Source of the DNA: Choanephora cucurbitarum | Taxonomy: Eukaryota > Mucoromycota > Mucoromycetes > Mucorales > Choanephoraceae | NCBI GenBank assembly: GCA_025331435.1 | Contig: JAIWNI010000055.1 | Coordinates: forward strand, 62,001-126,000 | Direction: 5' to 3' | Length of the DNA: 64,000 bases | Part shown: positions 1-12,659 of the stretch, in pieces | Numbering within the stretch: the first letter of the stretch is position 1 | Layout of the letters: every line of letters starts with the position of its first letter | Made by a program: the position numbers and the translations under genes | Notes under the pieces: generated by a model | What the model saw: only the letters and a program-made list of their open reading frames with translations | Told to the model about the DNA's origin: nothing | Database searches by the model: none

Positions 1-608
1 TCCAATTGCCTTCTTGATAATATCAGATTGAGTGTTCATTTGGTATTCAATGTCTTCAGCAGAGAGACCAGCAAGCACCTTATGCTCATAAGTGTGACTG
101 GCAACTTCATGACCCATTTCTTTGTAGTGAGCGATAACTTCCATGTATGTCTTTTGGCCATCAGAAGTCTCAACACTATCAGTTTCAACGTTACTGTAGA
201 AAGAAACAGTGAGTTACAGTGAAAAGGTTTGACATTTTTTAAATAACTTACACCCAGTTGTTGCCGTTGATGAAGAAGGTAGCTGTAATGTTTTGCTCCT
301 TGAGGGATTTGGCAAGATCCCAAGAGTATTGGTAAGGTCCATCGTCGAAGCTAAGAGCAAAAACGCCAGGTCTGTTACAAGAAAGGTAGACACCATCTTG
401 AACATTGCTACCAGTAGGAGCTTCAACAGGAGCGGGAGCAGAGTAGTTTCCAGTGTTGGCATCAGTCTATTAAGAAAATGAGGCCAATTTAGTAAGGTCT
501 GTAGGACAATAATCTTCTTCATTTTCTATTCTTTCTACTTACGGAAGTAACAGGTGCACCCATGGCAAGAGTGGCCATAGCTAAAGTGAAGGCAGCAGAG
601 AAGAGCAT
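1..608 (-). CDS. Chitin/polysaccharide deacetylase, N-terminal part (runs off left edge)
   Basis: Three exons read leftwards: 608-543, 466-252 and 193-1, and the gene continues outside the window. The first 17-18 residues (MLFSAAFTLAMATLAMG) form a signal peptide, so the product is probably secreted or wall-bound. The NodB-type carbohydrate esterase 4 domain begins with ALSFDDGP, which carries the catalytic and metal-binding Asp pair. About 75 residues later comes HEVASHTYEH, the SHTxxH metal-binding motif. Members remove acetyl groups from chitin or chitooligosaccharides, and chitosan-rich walls are typical of Mucoromycota. A TATA-like box lies about 65 bp upstream. The true substrate (polymer, oligomer or another N-acetylated glycan) cannot be told from this half. 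The introns keep the frame and have clean GT-AG ends. Confidence 0.9.
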
Positions 609-670
609 TTTGAGGGATCGATGGAATAGAAATGAGATTCTGATTGTACTGAGCGAATGTAAATTCCCTT

Positions 671-680
671 TTTATATACA
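671..680 (-). promoter_or_regulatory. TATA-like box of the deacetylase gene
   Basis: On the minus strand the sequence reads TGTATATAAA, 63-72 bp before the start codon at 608. The spacing suits a TATA element with a short leader. This is an inference from sequence only. Confidence 0.5.
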
Positions 681-2815
681 ATTTTTTTTTGCTAACTTTA
701 TTTCCTTTTGTTCAATCATTTAAGCGTACCTATTTTTATACATTAGGCTGAAAAATTGTGTCTAGGCGGTTGGTTGGAGTAGGTTTTAAAACTCGGGATA
801 CTAAGCAAAAAAAATCATACCGTAATGGCACAAACTTAATTGTTAATTGTCCAATTCAAGGTATTTGTGCATAGAAAAGGATAAATTGTCCAATAATCGC
901 TTTGTTTATGATTACAATCATATTAAACCAACAAGTAACCAGCAAGTTGTAAATCTTGGATGTTTCTGGAAAATATATTTTAAAAGACCACTCTAAAACC
1001 GAGAGCAAGAATCTGACGTTATGGCGTAGTGTTCAGGTCTATTATTACTTTTTAGTTAACTTCGGCCCTTGATCTCAAGAAAATTTTTTTTTTAGAAAGC
1101 GCTTACTCTTTTTTTTCCTATTTTTGTAATAAAATTCAGTTATTTTTAGAGCTTTAAAAAGAAAAAAAACAATCAAACCATATGACGAGTACTGTAACAA
1201 TCACGGATTGATGGCTTTGTCCTGAACGAGGCTTACCTTCTTCCGGGCTTTGCTTCTGGAATTATCGATACAGAGAAGCGAAGCGTTTCTTTGTAGATGG
1301 AGAGAATAGAAGGTAACATCCATGGCTTGTATCCTAGCTAACATTCAACCTTGAAGTGCTGCTCAACATAATGCAATCGTCCTTTGATGATGAACGCAGC
1401 CTCTTCTGGATCTAGAAAAGAATCCGAGTATACCTTTGTAGTACAAAGAGCTTACTTGGAAGGCTGATGGAAAAAGAAGAACTCGAAAAACAATCAGCAT
1501 ACAATTTTGATGCTAAGCTTTTTTTGTTAGTAATGGAGAGAAGAAAGGGAAATCAAAGAGCCATATGAGCTTGACATGTCCTCTCAAAGCGAAACGAGCC
1601 AAAAGAGAAAATACAAGAGAGCAGATATAGCATTTCCCCTCTTCTTTGCTGCATAAACTGAGAAAAATGTATATTTGCTAAGCGGATCTGTATACGAAAC
1701 TGATGTTTACCTGGATTTTGCAAACATCGCAGTTAAAATATGCGCTTATTAAAACTGCCGAAAATGCAGCCAGCCATGATGGGAATGAAACAATGATCCT
1801 TTGTCATCGATTCATCATCGATTAACGGTTAATAAGCGATTCTTGATAAGGAAATGGTTTATATGATCATATAGAAAACACATCTATAAATCTTATTTAC
1901 AATGATGAGACACAATGGCGAGTCAAGACGACATGTCTTCTTTATTTTCTCAAATAGTCAAAAGAAAGTAATAGAATCATGCGGGCATACAAAATGATTA
2001 CAAAACAGAAGTGTGTATGTTTAAACATACACAAATGACAAGAAAACAAGTTCTCGTCATCTCTCGGAAAATGTTAAAAGCTAAAAATATCCACTGGCCA
2101 CTCAGCAAAAATAGCAATCAGAAAGCATCCATAATCTAACCAAACAATTCATACAAGACAATTCCTTTAATTGCAATTTGTCCCTCTCCTTTTCTAAAAT
2201 CTTTTCTTTTCGTATTGTGAAACAAACAAGCCAATGTCTTTAACCTGAATACCATGAACCTGATAAACAGGTATCGGCAAAATCTCAATGCCGTGGTTTT
2301 GATTGCCCTTTTTCTTTCTTCTCTGCATATACTGAATTGACTGTGTCACTTGAATTGTGGAGGAGATGGTATGAAAGTTGTTGGCGGCATAAACGAATGA
2401 AGGGGAAGAGTCCTCTTTAACGAGGCCTTTACAATGAAAAAAAATTGAAATAACATGAAAAGTCTCAGAATTGCTTTAAACTAATCCTATTTTCTAAGAA
2501 TCAGCAATGGCCTAAACCTCACTTTTTTTTTAAAGCAAGAAATAAGATGCTGAAGGTCTCATAGCCGAGGCAGCTTCAATACGATTTCAGATCTTTTCAA
2601 GTCTTTCGCTCACCTGTATTTTCTACAAAAATCAATTTCTTAAAAGAGCAGTGCCTACAATTTACTTAATGATGATACAAAGAAAAGAAAAAAAATTACA
2701 GGAAAAAGAATGATACTCGAGAAAACATATCTTTTAAGTTGAAGGTTGGCAAAGCATGACCTGTTTACAAACTTAGTATCTTTACTTGAGCCCGGAAAAA
2801 GTTATTTCGGTTATT
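681..2815. other. Long intergenic stretch
   Basis: AT-rich DNA with several poly-T runs. No open frame with protein-like composition, no tRNA signature and no clear repeat was seen. The right-hand side may include 3' sequence of the uncertain gene at 2816-3389. Confidence 0.5.
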
Positions 2816-3389
2816 CTATCCTTTTGATTCGCAATTTGGTATCAATGTTTTAACTGGTGAGAGTATGGCATCGACAGAGACCAATTTAACCAATGTGTTG
2901 GCGTGGATATCATTCATGGTAATATGGTGATTGCCCTCACAAAAAGGTATGTCGATTAGCGACACAGAAATCCAATCGAACAATTGGGTCAAGGCAAGGT
3001 GCTTGGATAAGTTGTTTATAGACTGCTGATGTTCCAAGAGAAGTGATGTCTTGGTAGTGTGAGAATCATTGCCCTTTCTTGAGTTAATAAGAGCATCAAT
3101 TCAATTACGCATTTTTTTTAGTACCAGACTTCAAAAAACTACAATAAAACGCTCTCTCTGCCAAGAAGATGCTGTTAGCGTACTTGATAGGGGATTCGAT
3201 GTCTTCTGTTGAGATTTCAAAGATATCAGCTAACTTTTGTTCAAACATATAGCTCTCAAAATGGCTTACACTTGACAAGTCTTTAAATGCAATATCTATC
3301 AGATTGGCTTCTTCAATTCCATAAGCAACCTTAATCCTTGTATGAGAGTTAGTATTTGCGGTCGAGACAAGAACGTTTGCTTTATCCAC
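2816..3389 (-). CDS. Possible hypothetical gene, at least two exons
   Basis: Two adjacent minus-strand open stretches look protein-like. The upstream one (3389-3105) contains TRIKVAYGIEEANLIDIAF and SVSHFESYMFEQKLADIFEI. The downstream one (3037-2816) contains HLALTQLFDWISVSLIDIPF. Their composition is ordinary for a protein, and an intron of roughly 60-90 nt between them would suit this genome. I could not settle the splice sites or find a convincing start codon; upstream exons may lie around 3500-3720. I do not recognise the family and assign no function. It may be a decayed copy of a lineage-specific gene rather than a live one. Confidence 0.3.
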
Positions 3390-4533
3390 TTTTGGCGTTT
3401 GACTTAGTTTCTAAACCTATAATTCTTCTTTACAGAGAGTAGCAACTGATTTGTGACTAGTCATGTTCTTAATCGATAGCATGTACAGCAATAAGTTCTG
3501 TGTCATTATGATGGGAATGAGTCACAGAACATTATGTTTATAGACTCTTGAGGATCTTGAGTTATATAGGGACTTGCCAGTTTGTTCATTCAGATATAGT
3601 TTAGAACCGCTTTTACTGGAATAGATCAAAAAGATTGCATGCGTGGAAAGCCTCGTTTTTTGTCGAAAACAATAAACTTCAAGAAAGAAAAAGGGTTGTT
3701 GTGCGCTCCAGATCACATAATCGTCGCTTCATCTTTCTCATCTTTTGTATCGTTTCAAAAAAGAATACAGTTGTAGGTCATTAAAGTTCTCCAAAAACCT
3801 GGATGAGAACTTATTGAGCTAGAACTCTAGTCAACAATATACCTACCATTTCGCAACTATTCAGATCAAAGAGCGCTTTTACTTGAACTGCAGAGATAAG
3901 AGGGGTTGACAGCGACCATCTTTCTGTTCAAACTATTATGATATTGAGCTTTTCAGCTTAAAGGCAGTTGCAAGTAAATCTATCTTTTCCTTCTGTATTT
4001 AGTAATCATAATATCATTGTTATATAGCTCTTTAGCTAATTTGACAAGAGTCAATGTTTGTATCTTTTTTTTATTATTCATGATTAATTTCACAAGGTTA
4101 ACCCGCAATATTTAATGGACTAAATACATCAACTACCCTATTCTGACAGAATACTTAGGTGACAATAGTTCGACCGTGACATTACTTGTTTGTTGAAAGT
4201 CGAACAAGAAAAGATGTGTTTGTCAATAACAATTTTTTTGGTAATGTTGAAGCTCAAGCCTAAAAAGCAGCAATTGAAGAAAAGAATCATTCTTCTGAAG
4301 AGAGAAAGAAATCACGCTAAATGACAGGTATTTCCAAACACCGAATGCTACTAGAGTCGCTTCATATTAAAAGAGAGCCAATCGCCTTTCTGCGAAAACG
4401 CATTGACTTTTTTTTTGTTTCTTTACTATGAAGTAAAATATGATGTGACAGTTGTTTCTTGTTTTCTACTGTAATGACGAAATAAAAAAAACCTTCTTTC
4501 TTCTTTTCCTCTCTGTTTTGGTCTTACAATAGC
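3390..4533. other. Intergenic region before the PAS kinase gene
   Basis: AT-rich, with scattered open frames of fewer than 70 codons and no recognisable domain. It includes the promoter side of the PAS kinase gene, with a pyrimidine-rich stretch (4490-4530) just before its start. Confidence 0.5.
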
Positions 4534-7500
4534 ATGTCTTTTCATATTCCAAACCAGAACCAAGGTATGTGTCTTCTTTGTACTCTATACGCTAGACTCC
4601 TTTTTCTGCTGCATCTTTCTGTTTCAGTGCTTTTATTTTAAATACCAGACTAGAAGCTGACAATCTCTGTTTGACTAGATGACAAGCAATCATGCACTTC
4701 TGGAGATCCACTAGAAAAGTGTCTTGTTAACTTTAGGTAAGAAGCAAGAGAAAAACAAATTCTTGTCTAACACGGCTATTTAAAGAGCAAGCAATGATTC
4801 TTCACCCAAGTCGGGCTTTTCAGATAGCGAAGAAAACAACACAAACGAAGTAGCACTTCAAGGTTTTGAACGGTTTAGAGAAAGTAGTGTCACTTCTATT
4901 GAAGACAACATAATGTCCATAACTGCAAACCCACCACCCAATGATTCGATAGCAGAGTACTGTGCAGAATCTCTCTATAGCTATAGTTTCACACCACTTT
5001 CTCGCGTTCACAAAGCAGCAAAGATTAAACGTCAGATTTTGAGTCGGGGCATGGATTACATGCAACGAATTCGATGGAAGACAGGTGAAAGAGATACTGG
5101 CAGACGGTTTTCTCAGCCTGATATTGGTGTGCTAGACCAGAACAATGATTGGGTAACAGAAGCACCTGAAGGCATTCAGCATTTAAAAATTTGTCCATCA
5201 CTGAATGATATTGCCTCACGGAACCCGGAACTTGCTCCTTCTGTTTCAAATCTGTTTCCTCAGCCTTTAGCTAATAACAATAACAAGGATACAAATATGG
5301 ACATGAAACCGCCCGAACTCACTCTATCATCACCTATACCTAATTCAGCTCTAAGACATAGTATAGCCATTGACCATTCAGAGAAAAACGACAATGACCT
5401 AGACAGGCGAAAGACAATAGAAGCTTTTCATAATTTACCTCCTATCTATGAAATGCCACAACCGACATCTGAGCTACCATATTCAACGCAATACACACGG
5501 GCTTTGCATGCACCTTCTCGTTTTCTTCCTCAAAATCAGGCTATCTTGACAACCGATGCGGACGCCACCATCTTATTGTTTAACGATATAGCAAGTCTTT
5601 GCTTTGGCTTCGATAAGTCATATATTGGAAAGTCTATTCTATATGCTCTGGAAGACCCATTTAGAAACCAAATCAGAAACATCTTGAAGAGAAGACGCAC
5701 AGCTGACCAAAGAATGCAATCTGAAAAAGGCTTGGTATTAGTATGTGGTATTGTGGTCCCCATTCGAAAGATAAATGGCGAAACATTATCAGCAGCATCA
5801 CTCTGGTTAAAAGAGAAAACAACTGAGGAGGGGAAAAATATTTATATCTGGATTTTTGAGGAAATTTACGAGACGTCATTGTCGGTTCAGTTAGACGATA
5901 AGGTAAAGAGAAAAAAAAAGAGAGAGTATTGCAGTGAGTAAGCTTAGAATTCACTATTAGGGTAATGTGGTTGAAGTAGCAGACACAATTAAAGAATTGT
6001 TTGGTTACGAGATCGATCAGATTGTTGGTAACTCCATCACTCAAATTATCCCAGCTTTGACAGACAGAAACCGAACAATTCCGAGTGTTGACTTGAATCA
6101 AATCGAAAAACTTAAATTTTATGGTGGCAAATCGAAAAGTGGCGTCTGCTTCCCCACCATGGTCAGCATCTATCATTCACCCAATAAGCTCAAAATTGTA
6201 TCCTTACCATCTATTGCCGGTTTGATCACCGTTCACAGCAATGGAAAGATCCAGAGCATCAACCCAGTGCCTGCAAAATATTTATTTGGTTACTCGACAG
6301 AGGCATTGGTCGAGCATTTCAGTATAGATCAGATCATTCCACAATTCTCTAAGATTGTCGGTGGGTTGCGACGCTGCGAACTTTTGCAATTCTCAAGCAC
6401 AGTCAATAACCACGCATGCCGATGGGCTATATCTGAGATATTCAATACAGAGAAATATCAATCGATGGATTTAGAGCAGTCTCTAAAACACCTTGAGCGA
6501 CAACCATCTATCAGTGTAAATGGCCAGGCTTTACCTATCATTTATGCAGTACACAGAGACGGAAGCCAATTTGAGATCCAACTACAATTAAGGCTGATCA
6601 AAAGTGAAGAAGAAGATCTAGTTAGCGTTTGGGTTACTTATGATCGAATCTATGCCTTAAAGAGATCAAAGAAGGCTGCACTTGCAGTGGCTGCTGCTAC
6701 TGCTATAGCAAAAAAGCGATTGTCTCAAGAGAAACATCTTGCTCCACCTCCGCCTCCACCAAACGATCAAAGTCGACATCCGTTGAGTCCTGAACCAACA
6801 AAGGCACAAACAGAACAAAATCAAGAACCAAAATCATCACTGAATACTGACATTAAGAAGAGGCCCCCTATTCGAACATACGGTGTTTCTTCTTTTGGTT
6901 CAGTGGATAAAAGCAAAGCCTTATTCCCAGGCGGTCTTTCGGACCATTCAGAAGAAGAAGTACCCCGAGTGTCTCGTGAATCACTGAAACAAGAGAAAAA
7001 AGAACATCATCCCATGGACGATTATGTTATCATTGGTACATTAGGTGAGGGTGCCTATGGTACAGCTAAATTGGCTTATAGAAAAGACGATCCATTACAA
7101 GTAAGTTTAGCCAAACCGTCAAGACAAAGGCAATGTATTCATACTTGTTCTTAGGCAAAAGTGGTGATCAAGTTTATTGCAAAATCTAGAATTATAGTCG
7201 ACTCATGGATAAGAGATCGAAAGTTAGGTTTGATACCTCTTGAGATTCATATATTGAAAAAACTCAAGGAGCATCCACAAGCAAATTGTTGTTCATTAGG
7301 TTTGTATATTAAAGTCAATCTAAAAAATAACAACAAGTACTGACGATGGCTGCTTCTTTTTGTTTGACGTTTTCCAGAGACTTATATGGAAGATGAAGAT
7401 ACATATTTTGTTGTCATGAAAATGTTTGGTACAAGTAGCATGGACTTGTTTGATTATATCGAGTTAAATGAAAAGATACCAGAAACAGAAGTGAAGAACA

Positions 7501-7999
7501 TCTTTCGGCAAGTAGCATTAGCAGTGGAGCATATTCAAAGCCTCCGAGTTGTACATAGAGACATCAAGGATGAGAACATCTTATTGGATGAGACTGGATG
7601 TGTTCACTTGATAGATTTTGGTAGTGCTGCTTATTTTAGAAAGGGCCGTACATTTGATACTTTTGGTGGCACCTTGGATTATTGTGCACCCGAAATCTTA
7701 AAAGGGATGCCATACGAAGGACCTCCACAAGATATTTGGAGCCTGGGTACATTGCTATATACACTGATATACAGAGAAAATCCTTTTTATAATGTAGACG
7801 AAATTCTTGAACAGGATTTGAGAATCCCTTTCGTCATGTCTGAAGGTAATGTCCTGGAAAGAGAAGAGGATAGATATTAACAGGAACTTCAAATTGATTA
7901 GGCTCTTTGGATCTTATCAAGAAAATGTTAAATCGAGATGTTGAAAAACGTTACAATATACATGAGGTGCTGGAACACCCTTGGCTAAAATCAAACTAA
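4534..7999 (+). CDS. PAS-domain serine/threonine kinase (PASK/Psk1/Psk2-like)
   Basis: Seven exons keep one frame: 4534-4564, 4679-4736, 4786-5902, 5961-7100, 7155-7299, 7378-7845 and 7902-7999, giving about 1018 residues. Two PAS-like regions (about 280-400 and 487-620) precede a low-complexity linker with a proline run. The kinase domain is about 755-1015: glycine loop GTLGEGAYG, VIKFIAK with the ATP-binding Lys, catalytic VHRDIKDENIL, LIDFGSA, CAPEIL, and DIWSLG in subdomain IX. All catalytic residues are present. PAS kinases sense metabolic state and, in yeast, phosphorylate enzymes of sugar storage and translation factors. Architecture, length and the C-terminal position of the kinase fit Psk1/Psk2 and PASK. 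The start at 4534 was chosen because three short 5' exons splice in frame from it; a later ATG at 4913 is possible. The first two PAS boundaries are approximate. Confidence 0.9.
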
Positions 8000-8656
8000 A
8001 CACTTATGGTAAAAGCAAATGACTTTTTGTATAGACTATGTAAATTGTAAAGCCCTTTCCTTTACCCCTTCTTCTCCTCTCGTTCATGTCATTGGTAATT
8101 AATGTAAAATTATGTGTTGAATATAATACAATATTTGCAGAAAATAGCATCGCTCAAAACTGGAAAAAAATAACTAAATAAGAAAACAGTCAAATGATTA
8201 ATAATCTTCAACTAAGCTTGACAACAAGTTAGAAACATGGTTGCTAAAGGAAACGTCAAGCACTATTTGTCGATTTTAAAGCCCGTGATCTTTCAGTCTG
8301 TACCACATGTAGAATTGAGCGATATCTTAGAAAACTTAGATGTGCTGAGCATCTTGTTGTTCGTTATAAAGATACGATGAATATTTGCATCAAACAAGCA
8401 TCATGATTATGATTTTTATTTTTCACTTCATAAGTCAAACCTAAAAAAAGAGACTGTTTCATTTCTACTTTTTCCGGTGAGCTAGCAACCCTCGTGAGAT
8501 TCAAACATGAATGAGAAATTTTTTTCACTGCTACCATTGCATAAACATAATACTCACACTTACATTTGGTGAGGCACACGATTCTTTTCCCTTTCTTTTG
8601 TTTTTCTTGCATTTTCATTTTTTTCTCTACCTTTTCCTTTCAATTGAGTATTTTAT
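8000..8656. other. Intergenic region between PAS kinase and arrestin genes
   Basis: AT-rich 3' flank of the kinase gene followed by a T/C-rich leader (8580-8645) before the arrestin start. Nothing else recognised. Confidence 0.5.
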
Positions 8657-9869
8657 ATGGTTTACAAGGTAGCAAACAGGCCAAGCAACAAATTGAAGAT
8701 ACATGTGGAAAGCAATCAATTAGTCATGTATGGCTCTTCCACAGAATCCTCTGGTTGTGTTCTAAGAGGTGCATTGAGCCTTAGATTGAAAAAGCCTAGT
8801 CGGTTTGTCTCTTTGGCTCTCTGTTTCTATGGTAGCATCTCTGTAAGTTGGAATCAATGTAAGTTGGCCAAAATATGTTTTTATATCAAGCAATGCAAAA
8901 TGATTTACAATCAGCTGCTTAGTTTTGGGCAATGGATATGAACGGAAGCACAACGATTGCAAGACCCTCATCAATCATACATGGAATTTTCTGCAGCCTA
9001 ACAAGATACATTTGCTGGAGGCAGGCCATCACACTTATGAATTCGAGTTGGCGTTGCCTGGAAATTTACCTGAGTCAACTCATGTGGCCAAACACTACAT
9101 CTCACAGTATCATCTTAAGGCATCAGCGCAACGAGCTGGAATTATATCCTTGAATTACACAACACAACAAGATATTCATCTCTCACGCCAGAATTTTTCT
9201 CTTGGTACAGACTATTTTGATCCAATGACTGTTGTCAATGTATGTCCTGGAAAAATAAGCTACGACATCAGCATGCCTACCAAAGTGTATGGTCATGGTG
9301 ACACAGTCCCAATTACTGTTCGAGCTGTTTTGTTGAACCCTAACGTGCAGCTACGGTATGTCTCATGTATCTTTAAAGAATACGTGACCTGTAGGCCAAT
9401 AAATGGCTGGTACAGTGGCAAAAACAAATCTTACAGCCACATGATACAATATACCCGCCAACCAATTGAGGAACAAAGAGATCACTCATACACTGTTGTA
9501 CTTCATACAACAATACCAGATTCATTTGCAGAGATCCAATGTGATGCTCAGAATGATTCAGTCCGGGTGAAGCACAAACTAAAGTTCGTCCTGTCAATAG
9601 AAGATCAAGATGGCAACAAGTCTGAAGTAAAAGCCACAATGCCTATTGTTGTTGCAGTCACTTGTATTATGGGCGGGTTACCAGCATACAATGATATCTG
9701 GAAGACGATGCCTTATGATCCGGTTCTAATGATGGCATTAATTCGTCGAGAAAATGGCGAGCTCCATCACCATGCTTTTCGTCCGATACATCATCCACAA
9801 AACAGTGAAGCATCTTCTTATTTGCCAAGTTATAGTAGTGTTATGGCTACTGCGGAAGCTATTGCGTAG
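8657..9869 (+). CDS. Arrestin-domain (alpha-arrestin/ART-like) trafficking adaptor
   Basis: Two exons, 8657-8858 and 8923-9869, give 382 residues. The N-terminal arrestin fold begins near residue 12 (LKIHVESNQLVMYGSS, then GCVLRGALSLRL). The C-terminal arrestin half starts near residue 160 (GKISYDISMPTKVYGHGDTV) and has the usual alternating strands. A C-terminal LPSY sequence resembles the PY motifs that recruit Rsp5/Nedd4 ubiquitin ligases. Fungal alpha-arrestins link plasma-membrane transporters to ubiquitination and endocytosis. The protein is shorter than many yeast ARTs because the tail after the arrestin fold is brief. The start at 8657 gives a normal N terminus, but an upstream exon cannot be excluded. 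The 3' end converges on the Topors-like gene with only 34 bp between stop codons. Confidence 0.85.
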
Positions 9870-9903
9870 AACATTTGGATACTATAGATCTTAAGATTTT
9901 CTT

Positions 9904-10672
9904 TTAATCATACATTGCAGCAGAAATAAAATGCCTATAGCTTAAACCTGACTTGAGATAAGCAATCAGTTCGTTTAGTAATCGCTTGGCCACCTCTGTG
10001 TCATCATCAAGCCATGTGGCGAGCTCCTGTATTGTCTTTTCGTCATACATAGTATTCTTCTTTTCCTGAGATGGCATTGATAAAACTTTAATGAGGTGGT
10101 CTATAAGAAATCCGTCTGGTTCCTCAATGCCCATGATGTTTCTATACTCATTTTGTAGAAACACGCGTGTCTGGTATCCTCAAGTTAATAAATACAGTAC
10201 GACGGCTCTGGCTCTCTGAACTCACCCTGGGTATATATTCAGTTGTAAGCACTTCAAATTGTGCATGTTGAGGCAAGGGTTCGGGGTAGCTTGTCGGCTT
10301 TACCAAGCCGCGATAGATCTTTTGACGTTCAAGTCGTATTCGCTTTTCAGGTGAATCGTATTTCTTTATGTTCAGTGGCGGATCATGAAGCTTCTTTTCC
10401 CCTTTGTCTTTAAGGTGATATTCATCGAAAGCATTGTCTTCCTCATTAATGTTGTAAACAAAAGAGTTGATCGCTTGCCTGCAAACTGGACACTGCGAAG
10501 AAGCAATATTTATCCAGTGGCGTATACACTGAAAGCAGAAAGAGTGGAAGCAGGGTCGGACGTAAGTTCTATTTTCATAGGATTCTAAACAAATAGTACA
10601 AGTTGGTTTTAAGAGAAACTCTGGATCCTGCTTTTCGTTGTCTATTCTCTTTCGTTTTCCATACTTTGGCAT
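9904..10672 (-). CDS. Topors-like RING-finger E3 ligase
   Basis: Two exons, 10672-10226 and 10170-9904, give 237 residues; the 55-nt intron joins codons in phase 0. A C3HC4 RING lies at about 25-65: CTICLESYENR, HSFCFQCIRHW and CPVCRQAI. It is followed by a segment with RIRLERQKIYRGL and RVFLQNEYRNIMG, which resembles the conserved region after the RING in Topors-family proteins. Those act as ubiquitin (in animals also SUMO) ligases in the nucleus. The basic N terminus (PKYGKRKRID) could be a nuclear signal. The C-terminal part (YDEKTIQELATWLDDDTEV) matches the helical region expected there. It is much shorter than animal Topors, having only the core. The substrate is unknown. Assignment to the Topors branch rather than a generic RING protein rests on the post-RING motif. 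Confidence 0.8.
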
Positions 10673-11062
10673 AATTCAGCAATAAAAAAAATGTGAAAAA
10701 ATCAAACTCTGACTTTTAATCTTTATTTATGGATCAGATGTGATACAGACCTTGACTTTTGTAAATGACACAATTAGAGCAGTTCATGCCCATGAGCCAA
10801 CTGAGAAAAGGTAAAGAAAGAGAGCCAACGGAAGAAATGAGAAGAGCTTAAGAAGAAGGTTGTGCTTCAATATCTTGAGATAATTAATCCTTATAGACCA
10901 GAATAACATTAAGGAAATCTCAAACACACTCGGAACCAGCATGAATAATTTGTAGTCTTACACAAGTCACGGATTAATTATTTACAAAAAAAAAATACGA
11001 AAAGCGTTATTTTATCCATTCCTTTTTCTCTCGTTTCTCTTTCAAAAAACAAATACATTCAT
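10673..11062. other. Divergent promoter region between Topors-like and SAP30 genes
   Basis: 390 bp separates the two divergently oriented start codons. It is AT-rich with a T/C-rich leader next to the SAP30 start. No specific site was identified. Confidence 0.5.
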
Positions 11063-11552
11063 ATGGGCGTTAAACAGAAGCCAATCCAGTCGACATTCAG
11101 TAACGGAGTTAGTCAGAACCCTGATAGAGAGCGTGATAAGAAGAGACGCACTGCAGAAACAAATGTTGGGAAAGAGTTCCAAACAGTAAGCAACCTATTA
11201 CAACTATCTAAGTGTTTAAACGTTCTCACTCTCACCTACCTCAAACTAGATCGATTTTAATTCTATGGACACTTCTGTTCTTCGCAAATATGCCCGAGTT
11301 CATAAACTCAAAGTGAAATCTAAGGCCAACAAGGAAGAGCTTGCAGCAACTGTTTCCCGTCATTTTGCAAACCAAACTGTAAAAGAATTAGACACAATCA
11401 CTTGCTTTCTTTATACCGCACATTACAAAGGTAAGAACCGCTTTGTTGGATTTATCAATCGTTCACTTTCTTTGTTCGTCCTAACGAGTCCTTTCTATAT
11501 ATATACTTGCAAAACAACAGATTCTGTGTTGAGACTTCCTTTGCATATTTAA
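11063..11552 (+). CDS. SAP30-family subunit of Sin3 histone deacetylase complex
   Basis: Three exons, 11063-11185, 11250-11430 and 11521-11552, give 111 residues. From about residue 42 the protein has the SAP30 Sin3-binding pattern: a short strand and helix (FNSMDTSVLRKYARVHKL), a basic stretch (KVKSKANKEEL), then VSRHFANQ and LDTITCFLYTAHYK. SAP30 proteins bridge Sin3 to other parts of the Rpd3/HDAC co-repressor. The basic N terminus (RERDKKRR) fits a nuclear protein. The last intron is exactly 90 nt, starts with GTAAGA, ends with CAG and contains no in-frame stop, so retaining it would yield a 141-residue version. The spliced form ends in DSVLRLPLHI, which resembles the expected family C terminus, so I prefer it. 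Confidence 0.8.
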
Positions 11553-12659
11553 GGGGAAGGAAAAAAAGGAAACTGTCTGTTCTTTGTATATCAATTCTTT
11601 CCTCATCTCTTCTGCATATATGTATACATCTAGTTGTTTTCTGCTCTACATAACCATCATCCCTGCACCACATTCATTTTTCTGAGTCATTCTACACACC
11701 CTAAGTTATTGTTTTTTAAGAAAAAAATAAGAGGTTTGCCTTTTATTTTTTGGTAATAAATATTCAAATCAGCCAATAAAACAATTTGATTTCTGACAAA
11801 ACTTTCCAAAAATGGAATGGTATGAGTGAATCAAATGTGGGGCGTGTAAGTTTTCGGCAGACAAATGATCACTCAAAATTCTTGTTAAAGCGATGGGTAC
11901 ATCTTATAATCAAATGATCTCTTCTTCGTTTCTATTAAGTCAAGTACGTTTCTCATACCTTTTTTTTTCATAGAATCAAGCACAATGGAGGGGACGTTTA
12001 CGCCTACTGCATCTTTAAACCACTTGGTAAGCTATTGTTCAAACTCGTTCTTGGGAATGTTGAATGCTATTACTATACATGACTTTTATCGGAGGGATTC
12101 GTCTGCTTTCTCTTTTTGACTTTCAAAGTACTATATTATGCCTTGCTTAACCTCTTTTCCTTTTGTTGAATTGATCTTGGATAAAAAGAAAGAAGAAAGG
12201 GGGGGTACTAACACCTTCTTCTCTTGCTTCCATTTAATTCAGACGAATGAAGGAAAGGAGATTAGCCTTTTTTCGTAACTGAGCATGGTTTTTCTGTCTT
12301 TTCATTAATTGTACCCTCTCAGTATCTTTGGATCATTTCCTTAGCTATTAATTTTAGCCAATTTTCTCCATCTTTCTCTTAGCATACGAATACTCAAATT
12401 GACAAGATTTGGATGGTAAGGCTATTGCTTGGGTCGCAAGTATTGAGTTGTTACTCATTTCTTTTTTATTCCGAGCAATTTCGATTACACATTGGCTTCG
12501 GTCTTCTTTTTTTACTGCTTGTAATAGACAGACTTTAATTTGATAAAGGTTTATTGTGATCATGCGTGCACTCAAGTAAAGAAATAAGGTATATGCATAC
12601 AGCAAGAGTTACACCAGATCAATAAATAAGCTTAGGCTTTTTGTTGTTGTTGTATCTTC
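11553..12659. other. Intergenic region between SAP30 and JmjC genes
   Basis: AT-rich, T-rich on the plus strand. The two genes converge here, so it should hold both 3' ends. A short run of G (12200-12206) and several poly-T tracts are visible; no gene or structured RNA was recognised. Confidence 0.5.

Noticed and set aside
5673..6176. Minus-strand frame of 167 codons inside the PAS kinase gene
   Set aside because: Overlaps two coding exons and an intron of a well-supported gene; composition is not protein-like.
12354..12605. Minus-strand frame of 83 codons between SAP30 and JmjC genes
   Set aside because: Low-complexity composition, no motif, and it lies in a region where two genes end.
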